A stretch of DNA of 64,000 nt, taken from the NCBI RefSeq assembly GCF_018130165.1, contig NZ_JAFCLZ010000016.1, forward strand, positions 1 through 64,000, read 5' to 3'. The notes beneath the pieces are model-generated. The model worked only from the letters and a program-made list of their open reading frames with translations. It made no database searches and was not told where the DNA came from. The position numbers were made by a program, and so were the translations under genes. Source of the DNA: Bradyrhizobium sp. JYMT SZCCT0180 (GTDB taxonomy: Bacteria > Pseudomonadota > Alphaproteobacteria > Rhizobiales > Xanthobacteraceae). Each line of letters starts with the position of its first letter. Positions within the stretch are counted from its first letter, which is position 1. Positions 17,932-27,252 of the stretch are shown in pieces.

Positions 17932-18807
17932 ATGACTCCCCGTACCGCCACACTTATCGGACTGACCGCGATCCTGATGTGGTCGCTGTTGTCGGTCCTG
18001 ACGGTTGCGACCGGGAAAATTCCGGCGTTTCAGCTCGCGGCGATGACGTTCGCGATCGGGGCGGCGGTCGCTTTCATCAGCTTCATCTGGCGGCCCGCGG
18101 CCTTCGGCGCGTTACGGCAATCGCCGACCGCGTGGGTGGTCGGCGTCGGCGGGCTGTTCGGTTATCACGCGCTGTATTTCCTGGCGCTGCGCTTTGCGCC
18201 GCCCGCCGAAGCCGGGCTCTTGAATTATCTCTGGCCGCTTTTGATCGTGCTGTTCTCGTCGCTGCTGCCCGGCGAGCGGCTGGCGGCGCATCACATCGTC
18301 GGCGCGCTGCTCGGTCTTGCCGGCACGGTGTTGCTGTTGTCAGGCAACAGCGGCGGCGGCTTTGCGCCGGCCCAGATTCCGGGACTGGCCGCGGCCTTCG
18401 TCGCCGCCTTTGTGTGGGCGGCCTATTCGGTGATGTCGCGCAAGCTCAAGGCGGTGCCGACCGACGCGGTGGCCGGCTTCTGCCTCGCCACCGCACTGCT
18501 CGCGGCTCTGGTCCACGGCATGGTCGAGACCACGGTCTGGCCTGAAACGTCAGGGCAATGGCTTGCCATTATCGCACTCGGCGTCGGCCCGGTCGGCGCT
18601 GCGTTCTTTACCTGGGACATCGGCATGAAGCGCGGCGACATCCGGGTGCTGGGCGCGGCATCGTATGCGACACCGCTACTGTCGACCGCGTTCCTGATTC
18701 TCGCAGGCTTTGCCACGGCGAGCGCTACGATTGCGATTGCCGCGATCCTGATCGCCGGCGGCGGCCTGATCGCGGCCAAGGATATGGTGTGGAAGCGCAG
18801 CCCGTAG
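17932..18807 (+). CDS. DMT-superfamily (EamA) exporter, YddG-like
   Basis: A 291-aa membrane protein with ten hydrophobic segments arranged as two EamA repeats. The GYHALYFLALRFAPPAEAGLLNYLWPL segment resembles the first half of aromatic-amino-acid exporters such as YddG. The second half has GPVGAAFFTWDIGMKRGD. Start: ATG at 17932; a TTG at 17920 is an alternative. Its stop codon lies inside the REP element that starts at 18804. The substrate is inferred only from the family. Confidence 0.8.
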   Translation: MTPRTATLIGLTAILMWSLLSVLTVATGKIPAFQLAAMTFAIGAAVAFISFIWRPAAFGALRQSPTAWVVGVGGLFGYHALYFLALRFAPPAEAGLLNYLWPLLIVLFSSLLPGERLAAHHIVGALLGLAGTVLLLSGNSGGGFAPAQIPGLAAAFVAAFVWAAYSVMSRKLKAVPTDAVAGFCLATALLAALVHGMVETTVWPETSGQWLAIIALGVGPVGAAFFTWDIGMKRGDIRVLGAASYATPLLSTAFLILAGFATASATIAIAAILIAGGGLIAAKDMVWKRSP

Positions 18808-18894
18808 GGTGGGCAAAGGCGCTCTTGCGCCGTGCCCACCATCGATCCGCGATTGTAGCTCAATGGTGGGCACGCTCCGCTTTGCCCACCCTAC
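18804..18894. repeat. REP-like palindrome, 'gtagggtgggcaaagg' family, copy 1
   Basis: Ends gtagggtgggcaaaggcg and cgctttgcccaccctac are perfect inverted repeats; inside, gtgcccacca pairs with tggtgggcac. The left end supplies the TAG stop codon of the upstream exporter gene. Further copies lie at 31203-31289 and 53667-53763. Confidence 0.85.
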
Positions 18895-18898
18895 AAAA

Positions 18899-19345
18899 TC
18901 ACTCCGGCTCCCAATCCTTCGGCGCCATCTCGAATGTCGCAAAATCGAATCCCGGCGCTACCGTGCAGCCGACCAATGTCCAGTCGCCGGTGCTCTCGGC
19001 GGCTTGCCAGGTGTCGGGCGGCACGATCGCCTGCGGCTGCTCGCCGGCGGCGAGATTCGGGCCGAGCCTGAAACTCCATTGCCCGTCATCGTCGGCGATT
19101 TTCAACGTCAGCGCGCTGCCGGCGTAGTAATGCCAGGCCTCGACGGCATCGATGCGATGCCAGTGCGAACGCTCGCCGCGCGCCAGCAGGAAATAGATCG
19201 CGGTGGACCGCGAACGGCCGCTGGCATCGGTGCGGGAATCGCGAAACGTCTCGCGATAATGCCCGCCCTCTGGATGCGGCTTCAGCTCGAGCCGCGCGAT
19301 GATCTCGGCGGCACTTGTCTCGGCAGTAATTGCCGGGAGCGTCAT
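18899..19345 (-). CDS. Cupin-fold DUF985 protein
   Basis: A 148-aa single-domain cupin. Family marks seen are LKPHPEGGHYRETFRD, SRSTAIYFLL, SHWHRIDAVEAWHYYAG and a C-terminal FDFATFEM. The His residues could bind a metal, but no activity is established for the family. Its ATG shares one base with the gloB stop codon (TGATG), so translation is probably coupled to gloB. Confidence 0.85.
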   Translation of the reverse strand: MTLPAITAETSAAEIIARLELKPHPEGGHYRETFRDSRTDASGRSRSTAIYFLLARGERSHWHRIDAVEAWHYYAGSALTLKIADDDGQWSFRLGPNLAAGEQPQAIVPPDTWQAAESTGDWTLVGCTVAPGFDFATFEMAPKDWEPE

Positions 19346-20112
19346 CAGGACTTGTTCTTGCGTTCACGCAACTCGCCGAACACGTCGGCGGCGTTGGCGC
19401 CCTTCATGTGCAGCTTGGCGGCAACCGACGGCTCATCGGCGCGCAGGAACACGTTGGCCTTCTTTTCCTCGCCAAGCAGCGTTGGAATCGTCGGCTTGTT
19501 CTCCGCGCGCAACTTCGTCACTTCCGCGGCACGCGCGACCAATGCGGCATTGTCAGGCTCGACCGTGAGCGCGAACTTGACGTTGGAGGCGGTATATTCG
19601 TGGCCGCAATAGAGTTTGAAATCATCCGGCAGCGCGCGCAGCTTGAGCAGCGAATCCCACATCATGGGATAGTCGCCTTCGAACACCCGGCCGCATCCGA
19701 TCGAGAACAGCGTGTCGGCGGCGAACAGCGCCTTCTCGCTGTCGAACACATAGGAGATGTGGTCGAGCGTGTGGCCGGGCGTTTCCAGCACGCGCACCAG
19801 GAGGCTGCCTACCTTGATGACGTCGCCATGGGCGGCGCGCAGATCGACATTGGCGATCGCGGCGGACTTGTCGTGCGGGGCGACGACGCGGCAATTGTAC
19901 TTCTGCTTCAGCTCGGCGACGCCGCCGACATGATCGTGGTGGTGATGGGTGATCAGAATATCCGTCAGCGTCCAGCCTTCGCGTTCCAGCGCCTCGAGGA
20001 TGGGGCCGGCTTCCGGCGCGTCGATCGAGGCGGTCGCTTTGGTCGCGGGATCGTGGATCAGATAGCCGAAATTGTCGTTGAGGCAGGTAAAGGTGCGAAT
20101 TTCCGAAGCCAT
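19345..20112 (-). CDS. gloB: Hydroxyacylglutathione hydrolase (glyoxalase II)
   Basis: A 255-aa metallo-beta-lactamase-fold enzyme that splits S-lactoylglutathione to lactate and glutathione in methylglyoxal detoxification. The metal motif THxHxDH is at residues 55-61; further ligands are the His in ETPGHTLDH, the Asp in FAADTLF and the His in YCGHEYT. The ATG at 20112 follows a ggag site and gives the usual family length; the upstream extension to 20154 is unlikely. The DUF985 gene is coupled downstream. Confidence 0.93.
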   Translation of the reverse strand: MASEIRTFTCLNDNFGYLIHDPATKATASIDAPEAGPILEALEREGWTLTDILITHHHHDHVGGVAELKQKYNCRVVAPHDKSAAIANVDLRAAHGDVIKVGSLLVRVLETPGHTLDHISYVFDSEKALFAADTLFSIGCGRVFEGDYPMMWDSLLKLRALPDDFKLYCGHEYTASNVKFALTVEPDNAALVARAAEVTKLRAENKPTIPTLLGEEKKANVFLRADEPSVAAKLHMKGANAADVFGELRERKNKS

Positions 20113-20321
20113 GGTATCTCCACGAACAGTATGAGTGATTTCTTGCCTGAGCATGATCTCTTCGGAAAACCGGGGCCCGCCCCACCATCGAAGTGCGGGG
20201 CGCGCCTTTCCCGATCAAGCTCTAACACGCCACATATGGGCAGGAAATATGGCGTTAACGCTCCTGCGGCAATGCAAATTTCCGCACCCCGCGGGGAATA
20301 GCGGCGTGATAGATTGAACCC

Positions 20322-21065
20322 ATGACCATCGACGTCATCGACCTCCGCGATTTCTATTCGCGCCGCCTCGGCATCGTGGCGCGGCAGCTGATCAATCGCG
20401 GCATCCGGGCGCGATGGCCTGATGCGGATGGGCTTCGCGTACTGGGGCTAGGTTACCCCACGCCCTATCTCGGCCTGTTTCGCGAAGATTCCGAACGCTG
20501 CATCGCGTTCATGCCGGCGGCGCAGGGTGTGCTGAAATGGCCGACGGCGCGGCCGGCGCTGGCGACCCTGATCGATGAATTCTCGATGCCGTTGCCGGAC
20601 GCCGCGGTGGACCGTGTGCTGTTGGTGCATGCGCTGGAAATGTCCGACGATCCGGAACGGCTGCTCCGCGAGGTGTGGCGCGTGCTGGCGCCGTCCGGCC
20701 GCCTGATTGCGGTGATTCCCAATCGCCGCGGCGTGTGGACCCGCACCGACAACACGCCGTTCGGGCACGGCCGGCCCTATTCGCGCGCGCAGATCACGCA
20801 ATTGCTGCGGCAGACCTGGTTCACGCCGACGGCGTGGAGCGAGGCGCTGTTCCTGCCGCCGGTCGGCAAAGGCTGGTTCCTGCGTTCGGCGATGGCGTGG
20901 GAGCGCGTCGGCGCGGCGCTGTCGCTGCCGTTCGCCGGCGTGCACATCGTGGAGGCGACCAAGCAGGTCTACCGTGCGATTCCCGCGCACCGCGAACGCA
21001 CGCGTCTGATTCCGTCGCTGCAGCCGGTGCTGGTGCCGTCGTCGACGACGGCGACGCGGGGATGA
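20322..21065 (+). CDS. SAM-dependent methyltransferase, divergent from gloB
   Basis: A 247-aa class I methyltransferase. The SAM-binding loop is unusual: VLGLGYPTPYLGLF replaces the usual G-x-G-x-G. The later motifs are clear (DRVLLVHALEM and WRVLAPSGRLIAVIPNRRG). The C-terminal third has conserved aromatic-rich segments (FGHGRPYSRAQ). This family is commonly found next to gloB in alphaproteobacteria. The acceptor is unknown. About 210 bp separate it from gloB. Confidence 0.8.
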   Translation: MTIDVIDLRDFYSRRLGIVARQLINRGIRARWPDADGLRVLGLGYPTPYLGLFREDSERCIAFMPAAQGVLKWPTARPALATLIDEFSMPLPDAAVDRVLLVHALEMSDDPERLLREVWRVLAPSGRLIAVIPNRRGVWTRTDNTPFGHGRPYSRAQITQLLRQTWFTPTAWSEALFLPPVGKGWFLRSAMAWERVGAALSLPFAGVHIVEATKQVYRAIPAHRERTRLIPSLQPVLVPSSTTATRG

Positions 21066-21102
21066 AAAAGGGCGGGCACGCTTGCGCGATGCCCACCCTT
21101 TG
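21066..21102. terminator. Bidirectional hairpin between convergent genes
   Basis: The sequence aaagggcgggca / tgcccaccctttg forms a stem around a cgcttgcgcga loop directly after the methyltransferase stop codon and before the convergent DUF4167 gene. It is a short, decayed relative of the gtagggtgggc REP family. Confidence 0.55.
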
Positions 21103-21136
21103 AAAACTGCCTGTGCGCAGCTGGCGCTAGCGCTAC

Positions 21137-21898
21137 TTACTCATTCCCCGGATTGAAATCTTCGCTCGGGACCGGCGCGGCGGCTGCGTTGTCGGGACGC
21201 GGGCCGTGCGGCCGGCGGCGCCGGCGCGGGAAACGTTCACCGCCGCCATTGCCTTCGAAGGCGCCGGGCGCGGCGTTCACCTGCGGCTGCGGCCCGGTGA
21301 TGAAAGACGGCAGACGATCGACGCCGCCGGTATCGGCAATCACCGGCTGCGGCTGGGGCTGCGGCTGATATTGCGGCTGCGGACGATGTTCGCGTTGTTC
21401 GCGATGATGCTCGCGCGGCTGCTGGTCGCGGTCGCGCTGGAAGGGTTGCCCCTCACGCGGCTGAAAATCGCGCTGCTGATTGTTCTCGCGCGGCACGAAC
21501 GGCTGTTGCTGCTGCGGCACGAAGCCCGGCTCCTGGCCGAAATGGTTGAAGTTCTCGCCCTCGTCCTCGTGCTCCTCGGGCGGCATTTCGTTTTCGGTGC
21601 GCGGCTGCGGCTGGTTCTGCCGGAATTGCTCCTGGGCGGCCGCGATCAGGCGGAAATAATGCTCGGCGTGCTGGTAGTAATTCTCGGCCGCAACCGGGTC
21701 GCCGGATGAGCGTGCGTCGCGCGCCAGCTGGACGTATTTCTCCGCTACGTGGGAGGCGGTGCCGCGAATCTTGATATCGGGTCCGTTCGATTCGAACACC
21801 CGGGTCATCGGGTTTTGACCGCGCCGGTTATTATTATTGTTGTTATTATTGTTGTTATTCCGGTTACGCATCCGCTTGTTGTTCTGACCGTTTCTCAT
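21137..21898 (-). CDS. DUF4167 protein with polyasparagine tract
   Basis: A 253-aa low-complexity protein. Residues 1-30 are basic with an uninterrupted run of eleven Asn followed by RRGQ. Residues 35-95 form the DUF4167 core (DIKIRGTASHVAEKYVQLARDARSSGD followed by AENYYQHAEHYFRLI), a helical pair. The rest is Gln/Pro/Arg-rich and probably disordered. The Asn run is coded by mixed AAT and AAC codons. The domain is typical of rhizobiales and is often described as RNA-binding, but I cannot confirm that. The gene has a 531-base region upstream. Confidence 0.85.
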   Translation of the reverse strand: MRNGQNNKRMRNRNNNNNNNNNNNRRGQNPMTRVFESNGPDIKIRGTASHVAEKYVQLARDARSSGDPVAAENYYQHAEHYFRLIAAAQEQFRQNQPQPRTENEMPPEEHEDEGENFNHFGQEPGFVPQQQQPFVPRENNQQRDFQPREGQPFQRDRDQQPREHHREQREHRPQPQYQPQPQPQPVIADTGGVDRLPSFITGPQPQVNAAPGAFEGNGGGERFPRRRRRPHGPRPDNAAAAPVPSEDFNPGNE

Positions 21899-22429
21899 GT
21901 CTTGCCTTTATTCCAGCCCTGAAGTTATGCCGTTGCCGTCGTAGCCTCACCGGACCGGGCACACGACTGTGCGCACCGATTCACGGTGTCGTTCAAATTC
22001 ATGACGTCGATTTCGCCAACCCTCGCGTTCAACAAGGACGCGTTCCCCAACCGCCGGCCTTCACAGCCAGCCGGACCAAATTACTTAGCCTGCCAAAACC
22101 AGCCCAACAGAAACACGCCCGACCGAAACAAGCTCAACAGCCGCTGGAGCACAGGCTCTACGTAACTGTTTTGCGTGACTGTTTCTTGCGTAGGTCTTCA
22201 AGCGCAATATCAGGCTTTCGTTCGCTTTGCGGTCGAGAGCAGCACAGCTCAGGCTATTGCGCTCGATTGGACCTGCGTTTTGGAACCTTTCACTCGGCGG
22301 GCTCTCGTTTCGAGAACTCAGGCCCCCACCCGTTATTACGGGGGCGGCAACCCTGGACCGATGTTGTGAGCGGAACGTAGTCGCTCCCGGGCAATATTCC
22401 AAGCGGTTTTTTTGCGTTCCAATAGGGCC
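21899..22429 (-). promoter_or_regulatory. Long region upstream of the DUF4167 gene
   Basis: No convincing gene is seen in 531 bases between prmC and the DUF4167 gene, both on the minus strand. A strong hairpin, gccccc / gggggc with a GC-rich core, is at 22322-22345. The region is either a long 5' leader, a place for a small RNA, or eroded sequence. Confidence 0.4.
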
Positions 22430-23314
22430 TTATCGGGGCATTTTGCCGCCCGCGACCGCCCTCGGAATGCCCGCCAGATCGGCTTTGGGGGTGCCTGCCG
22501 GGATCAGCCCCGCCGCCGCCATCAAGGCCTGGATTTGCCCGCTTTGGCCCTCCCCGGCCTCCACGACCAGGGCCGCGCCCGGCGCCAGGAGCGGCGCGGC
22601 CTGCGGGATCAGCGCGCGGTAGGCATCCAGCCCGTCGGCGCCGCCATCGAGCGCCGCCAGCGGGTCGTATTCCCGGACATCGATGGCAAGACCGGCGATA
22701 TCCACCGAGCGGATATAGGGCGGGTTCGACACGATCAGGTCGAACGACCCGGTCAATCCGGACGCGTAATCGCAGGCGATGAACGTCGTCCGTTCAGATA
22801 GCCCTGCCGACGCGGCATTCGCATCGGCGGTCTGCAGGGCGGCTGACGAAATGTCGGTGCCGAACCCATGCGCGTTCGGCAGCTCCGACAACAACGCCAG
22901 CAAGATCGCCCCGGAGCCGGTGCCGAGGTCGGCGATCCGCAATTTGCGGCTGAGCGAACCGCCGGCACGCAATAATTGCAGCGCCAGCTCGACCACCGTC
23001 TCGGTGTCGGGCCGCGGCACCAGCGTTGCTGCCGAAAGTTTTAGCGGCAGCCCCCAAAATTCCTTGTGGCCGACAATACGCGCGACCGGTTCGCCTTGCA
23101 GGCGGCGATGCGCGAAATCTTCCAGCCGCAGCGATTCGTCGGTCGTAACTTGCCGATGCGCGGCCGTGATCAGGCCGGTCAGATCAAGGCCAAGCACTTC
23201 CCCGACGAGCAGCCGCGCATCAAGGTCCGCGGATTCGATCGCATTGGATTTGAAGCGTGCAGTGAGCGCACGCCGCGCGGTCTCGACGGTTTGTCCGGCG
23301 AAAGATTCGGTCAT
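22430..23314 (-). CDS. prmC: Release factor glutamine methyltransferase
   Basis: A 294-aa SAM enzyme that methylates the Gln of the GGQ motif in release factors 1 and 2. The catalytic NPPY is at residues 197-200, and the SAM loop DLGTGSGAI is near 129-137. The N-terminal helical domain is residues 1-85. The ATG at 23314 follows a gaggata site, so I prefer it to the ATG at 23341. Its substrate gene prfA lies directly upstream; a REP element now fills the space between them. Confidence 0.93.
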   Translation of the reverse strand: MTESFAGQTVETARRALTARFKSNAIESADLDARLLVGEVLGLDLTGLITAAHRQVTTDESLRLEDFAHRRLQGEPVARIVGHKEFWGLPLKLSAATLVPRPDTETVVELALQLLRAGGSLSRKLRIADLGTGSGAILLALLSELPNAHGFGTDISSAALQTADANAASAGLSERTTFIACDYASGLTGSFDLIVSNPPYIRSVDIAGLAIDVREYDPLAALDGGADGLDAYRALIPQAAPLLAPGAALVVEAGEGQSGQIQALMAAAGLIPAGTPKADLAGIPRAVAGGKMPR

Positions 23315-23342
23315 GCGGTATCCTCGCGCAAAACCATCCACA

Positions 23343-23463
23343 CGTCGTCCCTGCGAACGCAGGGACCCATACGCCGCGGCCTCTCGATGTGGGCGGTGGA
23401 CGTAGACATCTCGCGCAACAACGAACGCCTGTGGTTATGGGTCCCTGCGTTCGCAGGGACGAC
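23343..23463. repeat. REP-like palindromic element (cgtcgtcccgg family), copy 3
   Basis: This copy has the variant ends cgtcgtccctgcgaacgc and gcgttcgcagggacgac, with cagggacccat / atgggtccctg inside. It lies between prfA and prmC, so it is probably inside a transcript. Confidence 0.75.
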
Positions 23464-23510
23464 ACGGAGATTGTTGGGACGCCGCGGCCATAACCGGGAC
23501 GACGAAGCGC

Positions 23511-24590
23511 TCACGCCGCGGCGCCCTGGGCGGCGAGTTGCGCGGCCTGATGCTCGGTCGTCAGCGCGTCGATCAGTTCGCCCAGCGCTTCGCCCGCGAT
23601 CACCTGCGGCAATTTATAGAGCGTCAGGTTGATGCGGTGATCGGTGACGCGGCCTTGCGGAAAATTATAGGTGCGGATGCGCTCGGAGCGGTCACCCGAG
23701 CCGACCTTTTCGCGGCGGTCGGCCGCGCGGGTCGCATTGATGCGCTGCTGTTCAGCGTCATAGATGCGCGAGCGCAGGATGTTCATCGCCGAGGCGCGGT
23801 TCTTATGCTGCGAGCGGCTGTCCTGCATCATGACCACGATGCCGGTCGGGATGTGGGTGATGCGGATCGCCGACTCGGTCTTGTTGACGTGCTGGCCACC
23901 GGCGCCCTGTGCGCGCATGGTCTCTATCCGCAAGTCCTCGTTCTTGATGTCGACATCGACATCCTCGACCTCGGGCAAGACCGCAACGGTTGCCGCCGAG
24001 GTGTGAATGCGGCCCTGCGTTTCGGTGTCGGGCACGCGTTGCACGCGGTGCGCGCCGGATTCAAATTTCAGTTTGGCGAACGCGCCGCGGCCCTGCACTT
24101 CGGCGATGATTTCCTTGTAGCCGCCCATGGTGCCCTCGCTGGCGGAGATCACCTCGACCTTCCAGCCCTGCAGCGCGGCAAAGCGCTCATACATCCGGAA
24201 CAGGTCGCCGGCGAACAGTGACGCCTCGTCGCCGCCGGTGCCGGCGCGGATTTCCAGCATCACGTTGCGGTCGTCCATCGCGTCTTTCGGCAGCAGCGCG
24301 ACGCGGATCTTCTGCTCGAGTTCGCCAACGCGCGCCTGCAGCGTTTCGAGCTCGGCTTCCGCCATGCCGCGCATATCAGGATCGGCGGCGGAATCCGCCA
24401 GCAACGTTTCGGTGTCGGTTATCTCGGCGCGTGCCGCGCGATAGGCCTTGACGGCATCGATCAGCGGATTGAGCTCGGCGAGTTCGCGCGTGATCTGGAC
24501 GTATTTCTCCGAGCTCAATTGGCCGAGCAGCTCCGCCTCGAGCGAAGCGTGATGGGCGAGCAGGATATCGAGTTTGGCTTCGGGTAACAT
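23511..24590 (-). CDS. prfA: Peptide chain release factor 1
   Basis: A 359-aa class I release factor for UAA and UAG stops. The peptidyl-tRNA hydrolysis motif GGQ is at 231-233 within RAQGAGGQHVNKTESA, the conserved GTGGDEA segment is at 117-123, and the ending has the usual YNFPQGRVTDHRI block. Length is normal. Its start is ATG at 24590. It heads a prfA-prmC pair, and ptsP lies upstream on the same strand. Confidence 0.97.
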   Translation of the reverse strand: MLPEAKLDILLAHHASLEAELLGQLSSEKYVQITRELAELNPLIDAVKAYRAARAEITDTETLLADSAADPDMRGMAEAELETLQARVGELEQKIRVALLPKDAMDDRNVMLEIRAGTGGDEASLFAGDLFRMYERFAALQGWKVEVISASEGTMGGYKEIIAEVQGRGAFAKLKFESGAHRVQRVPDTETQGRIHTSAATVAVLPEVEDVDVDIKNEDLRIETMRAQGAGGQHVNKTESAIRITHIPTGIVVMMQDSRSQHKNRASAMNILRSRIYDAEQQRINATRAADRREKVGSGDRSERIRTYNFPQGRVTDHRINLTLYKLPQVIAGEALGELIDALTTEHQAAQLAAQGAAA

Positions 24591-24643
24591 GTCGGAGTTC
24601 TCAATGGCGAAAAGGGAAGGGGCGTTGCGGGGGCAGAGCCTCG

Positions 24644-26911
24644 CTACAACGACAACCCTTCGGCTTCCGCGAATTCCGTCAGCTTCTGTCGGATCGAGAC
24701 GCTGCCGGCCGGCGCATCAAGCAGCGGCATCATGACGGCCTCGGCCTTTTTGGCATCGAGATCGAGGATCAGCGCTTTTACCGGGCCATGCGCGGTCGCC
24801 GACAGCGACAGCGAGCGGTAACCAAGCGCGATCAGCGCCAGCGCGCCGAGCGGTTTCGACGCCATCTCGCCGCACAGCGAGGCGCTTTTCTTTGCCGCGT
24901 CGGCCTTGCGCACGATGTCGCGCAAGGCCCGCAAGATCGGCGCCGACATGGTGTCGAAGCGCTCGGAGACCTTGGCATTGCCGCGGTCGACCGCGAACAT
25001 GAACTGGAACAGGTCGTTTGATCCGATCGAGATGAAATCGACCTTCTTCAGCAGTTCGTCCATCTGGTAAAGCAGCGCCGGCACTTCGACCATGGTGCCG
25101 ACGTCGATGCGTTCGGGCAGCGCGTGGCCGTGCTGACGCAGATAGGTCAGCTCGCGCTCGACGATGGCCTTGGCCTGATCGAACTCGGCGACTTCCGAAA
25201 TCATCGGGAACATGATCTTCAGCGCGCGGCCGCCGCCGGCGCGCAATAGCGCACGGATCTGGCCGCGCAACAGGCCGGGCCGGTCCAGCCCGAGCCGGAT
25301 CGCGCGCCAGCCGAGCGCGGGATTTTCCTCGATCACGGTCTCCATATAGGGCAGCGCCTTGTCGCCGCCGATATCAAGCGTGCGGAACGTGACCGGTTTC
25401 GATCCGGCGGCGTCCAGCACGGTGCGATACAGCGCGAGCTGGTCGGAGGTGCGCGGCAGGCTCTGGCCGACCATGAATTGCAGCTCGGTGCGGAACAGGC
25501 CGATGCCCGCGCTGCCGGTGTCGTCGATATGCGGCAGGTCGATGACGAGGCCGGCATTGATCATCAGCTCGATCTTCTGGCCGTCCCTGGTCACGCAGGG
25601 CTTGTCGCGCAGCGCCGAATACTGCGCCTGCCGCCGCGCGCGGAATCTTACCCGCTCGGCATAGGCCGATTCGATCTCGGCCGAAGGGCGCACATAGATC
25701 GAGCCCGAGGTGCCATCGACGATGATGGCGTCGCCGGGATCGGCGAGCCCCGGCGCGTTGGGGATTTCGCCGACCGCGGGAATGCCGAGCGCGCGCGCCA
25801 CGATCGAGACGTGGGAGTTGGCGGTGCCTTCCTCCAGCACCAGGCCGCGGAGGCGCTTGCGGTCATAGTCGAGCAGGGCGGCCGGGCCCATCGCGCGCGC
25901 GATCAGGATCGCATTGTCGGGCAGCTGTTCGCGTGACGGCGCGTGGTCCTGACCGACCAATTGCCGCATCAGGCGGTGGCCGAGGTCTTCGAGGTCGTGG
26001 AGGCGATCGCGCAAATAGGGATCGGTCGAACGCAGCATGCGCGCGCGGGTGTCGGACTGCACGCGCTCGACGGCGGCTTCCGCGGTGAGGCCGGTGGCGA
26101 CCGCCTCGTGCAGCTTGTGCGACCAGCCATGGTCGTTGGCGAACATGCGGTAGGCTTCCAGCACCTCGCGGTGCTCGCCGCCCTCGGCGACGTCGCCGCG
26201 CTCCAGCATGCGGTCGAGATCGGCGCGCAGCTTGGTCAGCGCCGCGTCCAGCTTCTTGATTTCCTTCGGCAGGTCTTCGGCAATGTAATTGGTGATGACG
26301 ACGCGCGGCTCGTGCAGCACGACGTGGCCGAGCGCGATGCCGTCGGACAGGATCGCGCCGGCCTTGTGCAGGGAATGCCGCGCCGCGGGTTCCGCGCCGG
26401 GCTGCGCCAGCGCCGCCAGCTCGCCGGAGGCGATCATCTCGGCGAGCACCATCGCGGTGGTCTGCAGCGCCTCGACCTCTTCCTCGACGTAAGTGCGCTT
26501 GGCGCGATTCTGCACCACCAGCACGCCGAGCGTGTTGCCGGCGCGCAGGATCGGCACGCCGAGGAACGAATGATAGATTTCTTCGCCGGTTTCCGGGCGG
26601 AACGAGAACGCCGGGTGGGTTTGCGCGTCGGACAGGTTGAGCGGGGTGGCCTCGCTGGAGACAAGGCCGACCAGGCCCTCATGCGCGCTCAGAACCGTTC
26701 TATGGACGGCGTCGCGGTTCAGACCCTCGGTGGCGTAGAGTTCGAGCGTGTTATCGACGCGCAGCACGTAGGTCGAGCACACCTCGGCCACCATGTTGGC
26801 CGCGATCAGGACCACGATCTTGTCCAGCCGCTCCTGGGCGGAGACCTGCTCCGCCATGGTTTCGCGGAGCCGTCTCAACAAGACGCGGGGGCCTCCCGAC
26901 GTGCTCCGCAT
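24644..26911 (-). CDS. ptsP: PTS-Ntr enzyme I (phosphoenolpyruvate-protein phosphotransferase)
   Basis: A 755-aa first kinase of the nitrogen-related phosphotransferase relay (PtsP to NPr to PtsN), which signals carbon/nitrogen state instead of moving sugar. An N-terminal GAF domain spans about residues 20-165. The phosphohistidine swivel domain has TANSHVSIVARALGIP. The PEP-binding barrel has the GIGLFRTE and GSNDLFQF motifs, and the active Cys is in LCGEMAS. The ATG at 26911 (MRSTSGGPRV) was preferred to one at 26986, which would add an unrelated 25 residues. Confidence 0.93.
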   Translation of the reverse strand: MRSTSGGPRVLLRRLRETMAEQVSAQERLDKIVVLIAANMVAEVCSTYVLRVDNTLELYATEGLNRDAVHRTVLSAHEGLVGLVSSEATPLNLSDAQTHPAFSFRPETGEEIYHSFLGVPILRAGNTLGVLVVQNRAKRTYVEEEVEALQTTAMVLAEMIASGELAALAQPGAEPAARHSLHKAGAILSDGIALGHVVLHEPRVVITNYIAEDLPKEIKKLDAALTKLRADLDRMLERGDVAEGGEHREVLEAYRMFANDHGWSHKLHEAVATGLTAEAAVERVQSDTRARMLRSTDPYLRDRLHDLEDLGHRLMRQLVGQDHAPSREQLPDNAILIARAMGPAALLDYDRKRLRGLVLEEGTANSHVSIVARALGIPAVGEIPNAPGLADPGDAIIVDGTSGSIYVRPSAEIESAYAERVRFRARRQAQYSALRDKPCVTRDGQKIELMINAGLVIDLPHIDDTGSAGIGLFRTELQFMVGQSLPRTSDQLALYRTVLDAAGSKPVTFRTLDIGGDKALPYMETVIEENPALGWRAIRLGLDRPGLLRGQIRALLRAGGGRALKIMFPMISEVAEFDQAKAIVERELTYLRQHGHALPERIDVGTMVEVPALLYQMDELLKKVDFISIGSNDLFQFMFAVDRGNAKVSERFDTMSAPILRALRDIVRKADAAKKSASLCGEMASKPLGALALIALGYRSLSLSATAHGPVKALILDLDAKKAEAVMMPLLDAPAGSVSIRQKLTEFAEAEGLSL

Positions 26912-27053
26912 CTGCCAAAATCCTCCCCCGCGAGGCCAGCAACCCGGATGGCCGGGTGCTGGCGTGAAACTCAACAATAGCAACAATTTTATTCATTCGG
27001 CGCCGCCGCAAGCTGCCACCAAAACCATCGTTCCCGGCCGAATCGGGATCGCC

Positions 27054-27070
27054 AAACTGTGGCACAGTTT
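27054..27070. promoter_or_regulatory. Perfect palindrome upstream of ptsP
   Basis: aaactgtg-g-cacagttt is an exact 8+1+8 inverted repeat, 143 bases before the ptsP start, in the 455-base gap 26912-27366. It could be an operator or a small hairpin. The rest of the gap holds a REP element (27253-27356) and no convincing gene. Confidence 0.4.
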
Positions 27071-27252
27071 GCGGCAGACCACCTGTCAGGCCGTATAGCC
27101 AATCGAGGCTTGCTTTGCCAAGCAAAACGCCTGCCAGTAGCAATAACGTCTGTGTCAGGCCAATGCTGCGGGCGCTAAGAGAAAATCTAACTCTCGGTAC
27201 CGGCTGCCTGGGCTGCTCGTTCCGCGCTCGGCTACGGCAAGCGCCCTCCGTC

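Noticed and set aside
22085..22402. A 105-codon minus-strand frame upstream of the DUF4167 gene
   Set aside because: No ribosome site, no motif, and an irregular composition; it more likely belongs to an untranslated leader.
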